From Muribaculum intestinale (lineage in GTDB: Bacteria > Bacteroidota > Bacteroidia > Bacteroidales > Muribaculaceae), in NCBI RefSeq assembly GCF_002201515.1, contig NZ_CP021421.1, positions 2,666,001-2,730,000 on the forward strand: a stretch of 64,000 bases of DNA. The letters are read 5' to 3'. The notes under the pieces were generated by a model, which worked only from the letters and a program-made list of their open reading frames with translations, ran no database searches and was not told the DNA's origin. Shown one piece after another: positions 1-7,618 of the stretch. The translations under genes and the position numbers were made by a program. Each line of letters starts with the position of its first letter. Positions within the stretch are counted from its first letter, which is position 1.

Positions 1-171
1 ATTGTAGAGGTCTGCCCCTCCGTCATAGATGATGTCAAGGCGGTTGGCACTTGTCTTGTTCCTCGCAAGGCTCATGCGCAAGCCGTTGCCCATGTCTATG
101 AAGTCCTTGCTTCCAGTCATGGCGGCAAAGCGTCTGCCGCCTATCTGCTCCAAAATTATCTTTGCTATCAT
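1..171 (-). CDS. Small conserved protein of the conjugative element, 3' end outside the window
   Basis: Fifty-seven codons are visible, reading from an ATG at 171 leftwards off the window edge without a stop. The visible protein starts MIAKIILEQIGGRRFAAMTG and continues with a basic, polar stretch ending DGGADLYN. It looks like a small cytoplasmic accessory protein of Bacteroidales conjugative elements; I do not know a function. It is on the same strand as the interrupted 89-codon gene, the DUF3873 gene and the PcfJ and PcfK genes, and lies 53 bases beyond the stop of the interrupted gene, so it would be the next gene of the same transcription unit. Confidence 0.6.
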   Translation of the reverse strand, partial: MIAKIILEQIGGRRFAAMTGSKDFIDMGNGLRMSLARNKTSANRLDIIYDGGADLYN

Positions 172-377
172 ATACGCTGTCTTTTAGGGTTTATATGTTG
201 GCGGTGCGTACACCGCCAACGCGCTTAAAATTCTGCTTTCTCGGTTATGGGGGTGTGTCTTTCCAGCCACGCCTTCAGACACTCCATGTTGTACTCGCTT
301 GTGATTACAGCCGTATGGCTGTCAATGGCGGTGAAACGTGAACTCTCATAGCTTATGTAAATCTTTGCATAAGCTAC

Positions 378-408
378 GTTATGTATAGGGAATAATTATG
401 TAAAGTTT
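378..408 (+). repeat. Left terminal inverted repeat of the RIT element
   Basis: This 31-bp sequence is a perfect inverted match of 4765-4795. Just inside it a second inverted pair is present only at this end: AAGTTTGTTTGG at 403-414 faces CCAAACAAACTT at 464-475, so the left terminus has an extra symmetric arm next to the stop codon of ritC. Extra symmetric arms are expected of recombinase binding sites; the binding itself is inferred. Confidence 0.85.
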
Positions 409-485
409 GTTTGGTTTATTTTTATTAAGTTACTGATTTTCATCTGTTAAATAACATAATATCCCAAACAAACTTCACATAAGTT

Positions 486-1511
486 TTAATACTTAGTCCG
501 TAAATCCTTTAGATAACCCAACAAGGATTTGTCTTTTTGCCATGTCGTTTTACCCTCTTTTATTATTCCCGGATTTACACGTGACAATGCCTCCAGCTTC
601 TTCTTTTCACTTGCACGAGCATATATTTCTGTTGTAGTTGTTGAAACATGCCCTAAAAAATCCCTTATATAAACCAAATTTATATCCGCCTCCAATAAGT
701 GCATGGCTTTGGAATGCCGGAAAGAATGGCATCCCAAATTTTCAGGGATTAAATCAGGGGACTTTTTTCGAGCTATCTCTGCATATTTCTTTACAATATT
801 CAGGACGGCAACACGGGAAAGTTTCTCTCCGTGGAAATTACAAAAAATAGGAACACAATGCCTGTCCTCTTTCATCAATCCCTCATCATACATATATTTT
901 TTGAGATTGGATGCTTGTTGTTTTGATAAAGGTACAATCCGTGCCTTATTACCCTTTCCGCATAATTTGACAGTCGCCGTATCATTAAATTCTATATTAG
1001 GTGGCGTAAGGTCAATTAGTTCCTGAACTCTTGCCCCACTGTCATAGAGTAGTGAAAGAAGAACGAAATCCCGACGACCATATCGTGTTTTCAAATCAGG
1101 TTGACTTAAAATCAACTTTATACCATCTATCGTAAGATAAGCCATTTCAGGAGCAGCAGTTTTCTTTTTCCTTATTGACATTATTTCATGATAACGGAAC
1201 ATTCCTTTTACATCTCGATATTGCAGGTAACTATAAAAAGACCGAATGGCTGCAAGACGTGCATTTCGCGTGGAAACAGAGCAATGCCTGTCTTCTTCAA
1301 GCCATTGCAAGAAATTTATAATCCGTTCTTTGGTTATATCCGCAAGGGTAACACGCTGTGGATTTATAAATTCTTGCTCTTTCAGGAACTCAATCAACAG
1401 GGAGAATGTGTAACTGTAAGTCAATATCGTATTTTGGGAAACGCCACATTCTATTGGCAGATATGTGCCAAAAAAATCGGTCAGATATTTAGAAAAATCA
1501 GTAGGTTTCAT
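486..1511 (-). CDS. ritC: RitC, third tyrosine recombinase of the RIT element
   Basis: A 341-residue tyrosine site-specific recombinase. The N-terminal SAM-like core-binding domain covers about residues 10-105. The catalytic domain shows Arg in SGARVQELIDL, the beta-hairpin Lys in GKGNKARIVPL, the HxxR box CHSFRHS, the LGH box, and the nucleophile Tyr in TTTTEIYARAS. All catalytic residues are present. The ATG at 1511 follows the ritB stop after two bases, so translation is probably coupled. The stop is next to the left end of the element. The three recombinases are thought to act together to move the element; the role of each is not known. Confidence 0.88.
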   Translation of the reverse strand: MKPTDFSKYLTDFFGTYLPIECGVSQNTILTYSYTFSLLIEFLKEQEFINPQRVTLADITKERIINFLQWLEEDRHCSVSTRNARLAAIRSFYSYLQYRDVKGMFRYHEIMSIRKKKTAAPEMAYLTIDGIKLILSQPDLKTRYGRRDFVLLSLLYDSGARVQELIDLTPPNIEFNDTATVKLCGKGNKARIVPLSKQQASNLKKYMYDEGLMKEDRHCVPIFCNFHGEKLSRVAVLNIVKKYAEIARKKSPDLIPENLGCHSFRHSKAMHLLEADINLVYIRDFLGHVSTTTTEIYARASEKKKLEALSRVNPGIIKEGKTTWQKDKSLLGYLKDLRTKY

Positions 1512-1513
1512 AA

Positions 1514-2500
1514 TTATTCTTCTGTTTCAATATTAATATCAGGGAATACACAACGATAGGTATCATCAACTTTTGCAATTAATTGAGGATACATTTGCTG
1601 CGTCATCCGTACATACTGGTTTGTTGAGTATAAAGATTTATGTCCGACATAAGTCATAAGGAGTGGCAATGAGTTGTATAGGTCTTTTCCTGATTCTGAC
1701 ATTTTAACAAGAGATTCCACGCAAAAAGTATGGCGCAAGTCATGAAGTCTGGGCGTTTTGCCCTTTGCCCCTGCAAATATTCCTGCCCGTTGCAACACCG
1801 CCTTGAACAATCTGTTTATAGATGTTCCTCTGCATCGCTTTCCGTCAGCAGAAGAAAAGAAGGGCGCATCCGGTTCAACAGACATATTACAGTGTTCTTT
1901 ATAAACAACATAGTCCTTACAAATTGCAGTCAAAGACAAAGACATTGGCACGATTCGGTCTTGTCCGTTCTTACACTCATGCAGGGTTAGTGTACCCAAA
2001 GCGAGATTAACGTCCTTATGGCAAAGTTTTAACGCTTCTCCGATACGTATTCCCGTTCCGTATAGCATCCTGATAATTAAAGGAATTACACCTCTTATCG
2101 AATTGTAAACGCATTGTGTGCTTCCCATTTTGTCACACTCCTTAAAAATTGCAGCCATCTCTCTTTTGGTGTATATATGAGGGATGAACGAACGCTTGGT
2201 TTTACGCAATTTCGGGACATAGGAATCATATCCCAAAAGTCTAAGATAACTTGAAAAACCACGAAGGTATAACATGCGTGTTTCACGATTTCTTTCTGAT
2301 TCCAACGGATTCAGGTTTTTCCAAGCGTTGAATAAATCTCTTGAAATGCCTATTTCTGTTTCGTTGCGTTCAATAGTGAGCATGTCAAAACGGTGTAGTC
2401 TCCTTTCAATATCAACCATCTTATATCCTTTTGAACGCTTATAATCAGCATATTGCTGGATTAATTCGGAATATATGCCATAGTTATTTGCTTTCTCCAT
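1514..2500 (-). CDS. ritB: RitB, second tyrosine recombinase of the RIT element
   Basis: I choose the ATG at 2500 (MEKANNYGIY), which overlaps the last 17 bases of ritA; the open frame extends upstream to 2575, but that part lies wholly within ritA and gives an unlikely sequence. The protein is 328 residues. Catalytic residues are visible: Arg in YGTGIRIGEAL, Lys in HECKNGQDRIVP, the box HDLRHTF, the GH of YVGHKSL and Tyr in STNQYVRM. The N-terminal core-binding domain covers about residues 10-105. The overlap with ritA and the 2-base gap to ritC indicate a single coupled transcript. Confidence 0.86.
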   Translation of the reverse strand: MEKANNYGIYSELIQQYADYKRSKGYKMVDIERRLHRFDMLTIERNETEIGISRDLFNAWKNLNPLESERNRETRMLYLRGFSSYLRLLGYDSYVPKLRKTKRSFIPHIYTKREMAAIFKECDKMGSTQCVYNSIRGVIPLIIRMLYGTGIRIGEALKLCHKDVNLALGTLTLHECKNGQDRIVPMSLSLTAICKDYVVYKEHCNMSVEPDAPFFSSADGKRCRGTSINRLFKAVLQRAGIFAGAKGKTPRLHDLRHTFCVESLVKMSESGKDLYNSLPLLMTYVGHKSLYSTNQYVRMTQQMYPQLIAKVDDTYRCVFPDINIETEE

Positions 2501-3728
2501 ATAGATTATCATAAATTGTTGTCGGAATAAAAGGTACATCCAATGCGCATTGTCGCAAAAGGTCAACAGATACACGAAGATATGCCGTTGTAACTTGGGA
2601 ATTGCTGTGTCCCAATGTTTCAGATATGACAGGTAATGTCACTTCGTTACTCAATAAGCTTGTGGCAAGGCTATGGCGCAGGATATGGCTCCCATGTCGT
2701 CTTGTTGCAAAATCAACTCCGGCATTGTGCATCCATTCTGTTATGGTATTTGCTACAGCATTTTTAGCCAGTGGGTTATAGGGAGTCTTAAATGACAAGA
2801 ACACATAAGGTAAATCCACCTTAGGACGGCTATGTTGTATGTAATCTATTATTGCCATGCCAACTTCTTCCGAAAGTGGCAATGTAACCCTCTTGCCCGT
2901 TTTTTGCTGTGCAAAACATAACCTGTTATTCTCCCAATCCAAATTGCAGAAACGCAGCCCTCTAATGTCAGAATTGCGCAAACCGTATCGGGCTCCCAAT
3001 AATATAATGGCATAATCCCTTTTCCCTCTTGATGTCGTACGGTCAATGGCATTGATAATCGCCTCTACTTCTTGGGGCGTATAAACGGACGGTATTTTGG
3101 GGCTTTTGAGAAATCTGTGTTTAAAAAGTTCCTTCCAACGTTCCGGATTGTTGTCCGGTAATAACCCACGCTCGCACATATAAAACAAAAATGCACGTAC
3201 TTTCGTAATAGCTTCTTCCCGTCCACCTGTAGTCAGTTCCTTATCAAGTTTTTGTATATATAAGATTCCTTCTTGCAACCCGAATGTTGCGGCATCCAAA
3301 TCGGCAGATACCCAATACTTATACAAATCATATAATCTGATTTCACTTCTACGGATAGAAGCGGACTGCCTTCCGGTAGATTGTAAATCTTTCAGGAAAA
3401 GACGAAAGGGATAACCTTTTTCCCCACCGAACTCATACGGCTTTTTGAGTGTCCGTGCTCTTACCTCATTCGATTCCAACAACTGGTTTAAAGCGTCAAT
3501 ATGCCGGTAACGCAGTTTTTCCCGTACTGTTAGGGTCTGGTAATCCCTATTCAAGAACCTATATTGAAGAAACTGATACCCTACGGAATTATCATATTCC
3601 GCTATTTTCTTCTGTTCCATGAAGTGCGCCAATTCATTATAAGTACGATTGTACATTTTGAAACTTCCTTGTTTGTAACCTCTTGATTGCAAGAAAGACA
3701 TAACACGCTCTCTTAGAGGGTGTTTCAT
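2484..3728 (-). CDS. ritA: RitA, first tyrosine recombinase, with an IS-supplied start codon
   Basis: A 414-residue tyrosine recombinase: Arg in ARYGLRNSDI, Lys in QQKTGKRVTLP, HILRHSLA, TLGHSNSQVT and Tyr in TTAYLRVS are all present. The current first codons (MKHPL) lie in the terminal repeat of the IS5-family element inserted at 3716-4613. Before insertion the gene began at an ATG at 4641 and read MRIGKLDLLRERVM; the IS replaced the first eight codons (MRIGKLDL) by MKHP plus a split Leu codon, keeping the frame from LRERVM on. An in-frame TGA lies just upstream of the old ATG. The protein is therefore probably still full length. Transcription would now depend on read-through from the transposase gene or on the IS end. 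Confidence 0.86.
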   Translation of the reverse strand: MKHPLRERVMSFLQSRGYKQGSFKMYNRTYNELAHFMEQKKIAEYDNSVGYQFLQYRFLNRDYQTLTVREKLRYRHIDALNQLLESNEVRARTLKKPYEFGGEKGYPFRLFLKDLQSTGRQSASIRRSEIRLYDLYKYWVSADLDAATFGLQEGILYIQKLDKELTTGGREEAITKVRAFLFYMCERGLLPDNNPERWKELFKHRFLKSPKIPSVYTPQEVEAIINAIDRTTSRGKRDYAIILLGARYGLRNSDIRGLRFCNLDWENNRLCFAQQKTGKRVTLPLSEEVGMAIIDYIQHSRPKVDLPYVFLSFKTPYNPLAKNAVANTITEWMHNAGVDFATRRHGSHILRHSLATSLLSNEVTLPVISETLGHSNSQVTTAYLRVSVDLLRQCALDVPFIPTTIYDNLYGESK

Positions 3729-4613
3729 AACGATTGTTAATTTGCTGTAAGCCTGTTCAAGAGCATTGCCACACCTGCTATGATGACCATCTGTCGTGCG
3801 ACCTCCAATGTATCCTCATAATTTCTGCATAAACGTCGGAAGTTGTCAAGCCATGAGATAGAGCGCTCCGCAACCCATCTGCCCTTTGCCGGGATAAACT
3901 TCCCGTCAGAAGAACCAGACAAAGTGATTTCCACGTTCATGCCAAAGGTATTTCTCACAAGTTCAATCAAATCTCCGCGATAGCCTCTGTCTGCAAGAAT
4001 CTTCTTGATGACCGGGTGCGAGGCGGCAAGTAAAGCCAGAAGCATCAAACCGCCTTTGGAGTCATGTATGTTAGCGGTAGTTGTCTTTACATCAAGCAGA
4101 TGCCCATTCTCGTCAACTGCAATCTGCCGTTTTATTCCCTTGACTTTCTTGTTGCCGTCAAAACCTTTCGGTGAGGGATATGAGGCAGCCCGCACACTTT
4201 GAGCGTCTACAACCGCAACACTTGGTTCCGGTGTCTGACCTTCCTGAAATCGCACTTCTGCGACAAGGCTGTCAAGCAGATTCTTGAACTCGCCGATAGC
4301 ACTCCATGCACGGAAATAGTAATATACGGTCTGCCATGCCGGAAAGTCATGAGGTAGATTACGCCATTGACAGCCGGTCTTGTCCACATATAGAATGGCA
4401 TCAAAGACAAGGAAAAAATCATATTTGCTCGTCCAATTATCCATTGGAATTGTTTCTTTTATGAAAGCTTTCTGTGCTTCTGTTAAATCAGAGGTGTACA
4501 TTTCTAAATTCTTTCTTATAATTGTCAACAAATAAACAATTTAGAAATGTCCTCTCCTTTAGCAGAGGCATTTTTTTGATGGACTATCTTAACAGTTGTT
4601 ATGAAACACCCTC
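3716..4613 (-). mobile_element. IS5-family insertion sequence (IS1031/IS427-like), 898 bp
   Basis: The element has terminal inverted repeats GAGGGTGTTTCATAAC (3716-3731) and GTTATGAAACACCCTC (4598-4613), perfect over 16 bp and continuing with mismatches to about 25 bp. It is flanked by the 3-bp direct repeat TTA (3713-3715 and 4614-4616), as expected for the TNA targets of IS1031-like members. It is inserted in codon 9 of ritA. It appears complete, with one intact transposase gene. Confidence 0.9.
3737..4501 (-). CDS. IS5-family DDE transposase
   Basis: A 254-residue transposase starting MYTSDLTEAQKAFIKETI; the frame opens a little earlier with a TTG, but the ATG at 4501 fits the family. The N-terminal part has the DUF4096-like block WRNLPHDFPAWQTVYYYFR. 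The DDE residues can be read as Asp in VVDAQSVRAA, Asp in ADRGYRGD and Glu in AERSISWLDNFRRLCRNYE. The stop codon lies inside the imperfect part of the left terminal repeat, and the new ritA ATG follows eight bases later, so the transposase transcript runs directly into the recombinase genes. Confidence 0.92.
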   Translation of the reverse strand: MYTSDLTEAQKAFIKETIPMDNWTSKYDFFLVFDAILYVDKTGCQWRNLPHDFPAWQTVYYYFRAWSAIGEFKNLLDSLVAEVRFQEGQTPEPSVAVVDAQSVRAASYPSPKGFDGNKKVKGIKRQIAVDENGHLLDVKTTTANIHDSKGGLMLLALLAASHPVIKKILADRGYRGDLIELVRNTFGMNVEITLSGSSDGKFIPAKGRWVAERSISWLDNFRRLCRNYEDTLEVARQMVIIAGVAMLLNRLTAN

Positions 4614-4764
4614 TTAGTAAATCTAATTTTCCTATTCGCATAATAAATCATGATTTAAAAATGGATAAAGACAAAAGTATTATGCGAAGATGTTATGTGA
4701 ATAGTTTCTTCTGAAATATTTGATATTCTTATAGTTGGTTGTTAGCAATATGTAAGATTAATGT

Positions 4765-4795
4765 AAACTTTACATAATTATTCCCTATACATAAC
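4765..4795 (-). repeat. Right terminal inverted repeat of the RIT element
   Basis: Perfect 31-bp inverted partner of 378-408. It lies about 125 bp upstream of the original ritA start (4641), so the promoter of the recombinase operon probably lies between the repeat and that start. The flanking base pairs 4795-4801 (CATAAGC) repeat the 7 bp at 368-374. Confidence 0.85.
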
Positions 4796-4917
4796 ATAAG
4801 CATTTATCCACTCGCAAAGGGTTGTTACTCCCCATGCTTCAGCATCGTCAAACATTTCGTCCAACACCTTGATAGGCTTGCTGAATTTCACTATCAGCGT
4901 TTGATAACCTGCTGCGT

Positions 4918-5151
4918 TCATAAGTTTCCCTCCTTTCCCTTTTTCGTGGTCAGCCACTTGTCACGTGCGGTTCGGCACTCGTCCAACGTAGGTTTGACAC
5001 AAGAGAACAATTCTCCGTCTGCGGGGTGGCGGTAGTCGTACTGCACAAGTGTCCGCTTGCGTCTGCCGACACCCATTTGGAATTTTTCGTATTTCTCCGT
5101 ACCTGCTTCCGTGCAGGTGCTTACTCCGTTGATAGTCATTCGTGTTGCCAT
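4918..5151 (-). CDS. DUF3873 family protein
   Basis: A 77-residue protein with the core TINGVSTCTEAGTEKYEKF and VQYDYRHPADGELFSCVKPT, which I recognise as DUF3873, a small family found in Bacteroidales conjugative elements. The function is unknown. Two Cys residues are present but there is no evident metal site, signal peptide or membrane segment. Its TGA overlaps the ATG of the interrupted 89-codon gene (ATGA), so the two were translated together before the RIT insertion. The AGGAGGG-like stretch before that ATG is inside this gene. Confidence 0.85.
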   Translation of the reverse strand: MATRMTINGVSTCTEAGTEKYEKFQMGVGRRKRTLVQYDYRHPADGELFSCVKPTLDECRTARDKWLTTKKGKEGNL

Positions 5152-5171
5152 AATCGTTGATTTTAGAGTTG

Positions 5172-5429
5172 TTAAAAATGTACTGACAAAACTCGGTTGC
5201 GCATCACCATTTCGGGGTCGCTCGTGTAGCGTTGGTGCAGGTAGAAATGGTGTGAGCCGAAGCCGTAAAGGAAGAACCTGTCAAGTTCGTGCTTCTCGGC
5301 AAAGTCCTTGACGCTTCGTCTTAACTGCTCCTCACTCGTTGCCAGAGTGAGGAGGTTCACAAATTCAAGGAACATCACGGGGATTTTATCGTCCCACAGA
5401 CAAATCATGCTTTCAATTCTTACTTCCAT
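5172..5429 (-). CDS. Small conserved protein of the conjugative element
   Basis: An 85-residue acidic to neutral protein beginning MEVRIESMICLWDDKIPVMF and containing FLYGFGSHHFYLHQR near its C terminus. I have seen this type of protein next to DUF3873 and PcfJ genes in Bacteroidales elements but know no function. There is no signal peptide. It lies 20 bases upstream of DUF3873 and 24 bases downstream of the PcfJ stop, in the same minus-strand unit. Confidence 0.7.
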   Translation of the reverse strand: MEVRIESMICLWDDKIPVMFLEFVNLLTLATSEEQLRRSVKDFAEKHELDRFFLYGFGSHHFYLHQRYTSDPEMVMRNRVLSVHF

Positions 5430-5453
5430 ACTATTGGGTATTATAGGTTTATA

Positions 5454-6737
5454 CTATGCCGCTTCCATCCGTTGGCGGATAAGGTTCACGTTGCTGTTCA
5501 CAAGGTTTACAATGCGGTCGTGGTATTCGGTGTTCTCGTTGCATAAGCCACGACACTGCACCACCTCCAAAGTTTTCAGTGATACCTCTATCGTTTCTAT
5601 GCGTCTGCCGTCAATGGTCGCTGAAAGGATAAGAGAATTTTCCCGATTGTGGTAGCCACCCACGCAATGGTGCATCATACGTCCTTCCTCTATCATTTCC
5701 TCCACGCTCTCTATGACCTTGATACGGATAAGGTTGTCGGAGAACACAAGTCCGAAGAAGATACCTTTGGCTTTTAGATAGTTCTTCTCGTCCTCAATCG
5801 CCTTTTGCCGTTGCTGTTCCGTCCGCTCACGTTCCCTTTGTCGGTTACGCTTCGCCACCAACTTGTCGTGTTCGGCTTTGAGGTCGGCAGGGCAAACGTA
5901 CTTCGGGCTGTTCGTGTCCTTGCCGAAATGACGCAGGAGGTCTATGGTGTCACGCCACATAGAGCCGTTAGCAATGGTGTAGCCATTTCGGATACATATC
6001 TTCACGGATGCCCAATACTCTACGATATTGAAAGAGTGGTATATATAGTAACGCAACATGGGATATTGCCCTGCCTTCAACAGCGTTTCGGCTCGGCAGT
6101 CGGAAAGTATGGCTTTGAAAAGGTCGTAAGGCAGGATGTTGTGATAATCACCCTTGAAGCCGTTGCGTTTCACTTCGGGTATGAAACGCTGTCGGGGGTA
6201 GGTGCATACCGGATTTATGTCGTATGCCCGAAATTCTCCGTTCTTGCGTACTTCCATGTCGCTGTATTCATTCCATAGGTCGTAGTAGAACAAGGACATG
6301 CCACGCAATCGGGCAACGGTCGTTGTCTTGCCGTCGGGGGCAATCCACCTCTGCACCACTTCAAAGATGGAATACTCGGCTGGCTGCCCTGCCTTGTATC
6401 GTGACTTGACGGAAAAGAAGCGTATCACTTGGTATCGCTTGCAGGTGGTGACGATGGAGAAATACTCCATATCGCTGAAAACACTCTTTCGGGTGCGCAA
6501 TGCTTCCAACTCCATACCGCAATGGGAGCAGGTGCATCCGCAAACGGTATCCGCAAGGTCGTGGTCGCTTTTCCACGAATGTCCGCATTCGGTGCAGATG
6601 TTCGTGCCGTCTGCCCTTTTGACTGCGTAATGCTTGAAGCAGTGGCGGAAAGCGTATGCCCTTTGTTCTTCGGTCAATCTCGGTAGTCGCTTGCTCAAAC
6701 GTGCGACTTCCTGCTGTATGCGTGTTTTCGGTTTCAT
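5454..6737 (-). CDS. PcfJ-like protein
   Basis: A 427-residue protein. At about residues 47-80 it has a zinc-ribbon-like set of Cys pairs (CTECG ... CGCTCSHCG). The middle is a long helical, aromatic-rich region; at about 300-330 there is a charged coiled-coil-like stretch (RNRQRERERTEQQRQ). The C-terminal part (about 345-420) is the PcfJ-like domain with MMHHCVGGYHNRENSLIL and RRIETIEVSLKTLEVVQCRG. PcfJ is named after a gene of the enterococcal pheromone plasmid pCF10; its molecular role in conjugative elements is not settled. The PcfK-like gene ends two bases upstream, the usual pairing. Confidence 0.85.
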   Translation of the reverse strand: MKPKTRIQQEVARLSKRLPRLTEEQRAYAFRHCFKHYAVKRADGTNICTECGHSWKSDHDLADTVCGCTCSHCGMELEALRTRKSVFSDMEYFSIVTTCKRYQVIRFFSVKSRYKAGQPAEYSIFEVVQRWIAPDGKTTTVARLRGMSLFYYDLWNEYSDMEVRKNGEFRAYDINPVCTYPRQRFIPEVKRNGFKGDYHNILPYDLFKAILSDCRAETLLKAGQYPMLRYYIYHSFNIVEYWASVKICIRNGYTIANGSMWRDTIDLLRHFGKDTNSPKYVCPADLKAEHDKLVAKRNRQRERERTEQQRQKAIEDEKNYLKAKGIFFGLVFSDNLIRIKVIESVEEMIEEGRMMHHCVGGYHNRENSLILSATIDGRRIETIEVSLKTLEVVQCRGLCNENTEYHDRIVNLVNSNVNLIRQRMEAA

Positions 6738-6739
6738 AA

Positions 6740-7150
6740 TCAGAAGTCAAATAGTGATGGTTCAACTTTGGTTTCTTTCTTCGCTGTCGGCTTGTTGCGG
6801 TTCTGCAACTTGCGGAGTTCCTCGTCTTGGTATTGTCGGATAGCGTTCTGCCGTGCTTCCGCCTTTTCCTCCGCTGTGAGTTCCACCACATGGTTCACGG
6901 CTACCTTGCATTGGATAGGTTCGCCCACCTCTATCTCGTTCTCGTCATAGTAGTGGACGGCTTGTCCGTATATCTCTCCGTCCGTGAAGCCGTTGCAACC
7001 ACTTTTCTGCACATAGTTCAGAATGTAGGTCACGCAATCGTCTATGTTCTTGGCTGGGTTGCGGTAGTTCTTGGCAAAGAGCGCATCTTCCGCTGCCCGC
7101 TGTTCCAAATACATCTGTATCGTTCTCTTGAAATGGTCTGTCGTTTTCAT
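6740..7150 (-). CDS. PcfK-like protein
   Basis: A 136-residue protein: MKTTDHFKRTIQMYLEQRAA at the start, then NPAKNIDDCVTYILNYVQKS and FTDGEIYGQAVHYYDE, which mark the PcfK-like family. The C-terminal third is highly charged and helical and ends in TKVEPSLFDF. It directly precedes the PcfJ-like gene (two-base gap), as in many Bacteroidales conjugative elements. No catalytic motif is visible; the pair may act in DNA transfer or element upkeep, which is inference from company alone. Confidence 0.85.
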   Translation of the reverse strand: MKTTDHFKRTIQMYLEQRAAEDALFAKNYRNPAKNIDDCVTYILNYVQKSGCNGFTDGEIYGQAVHYYDENEIEVGEPIQCKVAVNHVVELTAEEKAEARQNAIRQYQDEELRKLQNRNKPTAKKETKVEPSLFDF

Positions 7151-7162
7151 ATCGCTGTCATT

Positions 7163-7384
7163 TTAGATTGTCTGTTTCAGTATCTCTCTCCAATAGGTCG
7201 GCTCAACCTCGCTCAAAAGGAAGTCTGTAAAATCCCTCCGTGCGTCCTTGTTCAGTTCGTGGTAGAGGTCACGGAACACGGATATGTTTCCGTTGATATA
7301 CGTTTCCACCATGTACACGAAGATGTTGTCCACCTCGTAGTATCTGCACTGCTGTGCTGCCGTCTTGCTGCTTCTCTTTGCCAT
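7163..7384 (-). CDS. Small conserved protein of the conjugative element
   Basis: The open frame runs up to 7558, but I place the start at the ATG at 7384 (MAKRSSKTAAQQCRYYEVDN): the upstream part is a shadow of the neighbouring gene. The 73-residue protein ends with FLLSEVEPTYWREILKQTI and appears helical and soluble. It is a common small protein beside PcfK genes, function unknown. Twelve bases separate its stop from the PcfK start. Confidence 0.75.
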   Translation of the reverse strand: MAKRSSKTAAQQCRYYEVDNIFVYMVETYINGNISVFRDLYHELNKDARRDFTDFLLSEVEPTYWREILKQTI

Positions 7385-7395
7385 TTCGGTAGGGG

Positions 7396-7611
7396 TTAAA
7401 GGGTGAATAACCAAAGGATGAAGCCGAAGAAGGCGATTGTGGAAAGGATAGCCACGATTACGCCTATCGCCACTCGGAACACTCCGTTTATTATCTCCGT
7501 GATGATGCCCCAAAGGATGTCCAATATCCCGAAGGCGGTGCGCACGATTAAACCGCATATCGCAAGTCCTATGTATTGCGCTACTTGTCTGAAATTTGCC
7601 GTTGCCGTCAT
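7396..7611 (-). CDS. Small membrane protein of the conjugative element
   Basis: The likely start is the ATG at 7611 (MTATANFRQVAQYIGLAI), seven bases after the stop of the upstream gene; an alternative start at 7638 would overlap that gene. The 71-residue product has two or three hydrophobic segments (about residues 12-35 and 38-70) and no charged catalytic motif, so it should sit in the inner membrane. Function unknown. Confidence 0.75.
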   Translation of the reverse strand: MTATANFRQVAQYIGLAICGLIVRTAFGILDILWGIITEIINGVFRVAIGVIVAILSTIAFFGFILWLFTL

Positions 7612-7618
7612 AGCCGTA

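Larger units (their letters stand above)
375..4794 (-). mobile_element. Recombinase-in-Trio (RIT) element carrying an IS5-family insertion
   Basis: Three consecutive tyrosine recombinase genes on one strand, the first two overlapping and the third starting 2 bases after the second, are the defining layout of RIT elements. They are bounded by a perfect 31-bp inverted repeat (378-408 and 4765-4795, core GTTATGTATAGGGAATAATT). A 7-bp direct repeat CATAAGC lies at 368-374 and 4795-4801, overlapping the right inverted repeat by one base. The insertion point is inside an 89-codon gene whose frame is restored by excision. Inside the element an IS5-family copy sits at 3716-4613; without it the element would be about 3.5 kb. 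RIT elements carry no cargo as a rule, and none is seen here. Confidence 0.88.
225..4921 (-). pseudogene. 89-codon accessory gene split by a RIT element
   Basis: The 5' part (4921 to 4796) encodes 42 residues from MNAAGYQTLIVKFSKPIKVL to CEWINAY. The 3' part (368 to 225) encodes 47 residues starting AKIYISYESSRFTAIDSHTA and ending EKAEF before a TAA at 227-225. If 4.4 kb of RIT DNA plus one copy of the 7-bp direct repeat GCTTATG is removed, the two parts join in frame as ...CEWINAY-AKIYISYES..., an 89-residue protein. The start ATG overlaps the stop of the DUF3873 gene (ATGA), so this was the next gene in a translationally coupled operon. No domain recognised. The gene is broken now; the upstream half reads a few codons into the RIT end before stopping. 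Confidence 0.85.

Noticed and set aside
2501..2575. Longer ritB start at 2575
   Set aside because: The extra codons lie entirely within ritA and translate to an atypical hydrophobic/Trp-rich stretch; the ATG at 2500 gives a short, typical overlap.
3737..4531. Ten-codon longer transposase from a TTG at 4531
   Set aside because: The ATG at 4501 gives the usual family start; the extension lies in the IS leader next to the terminal repeat.
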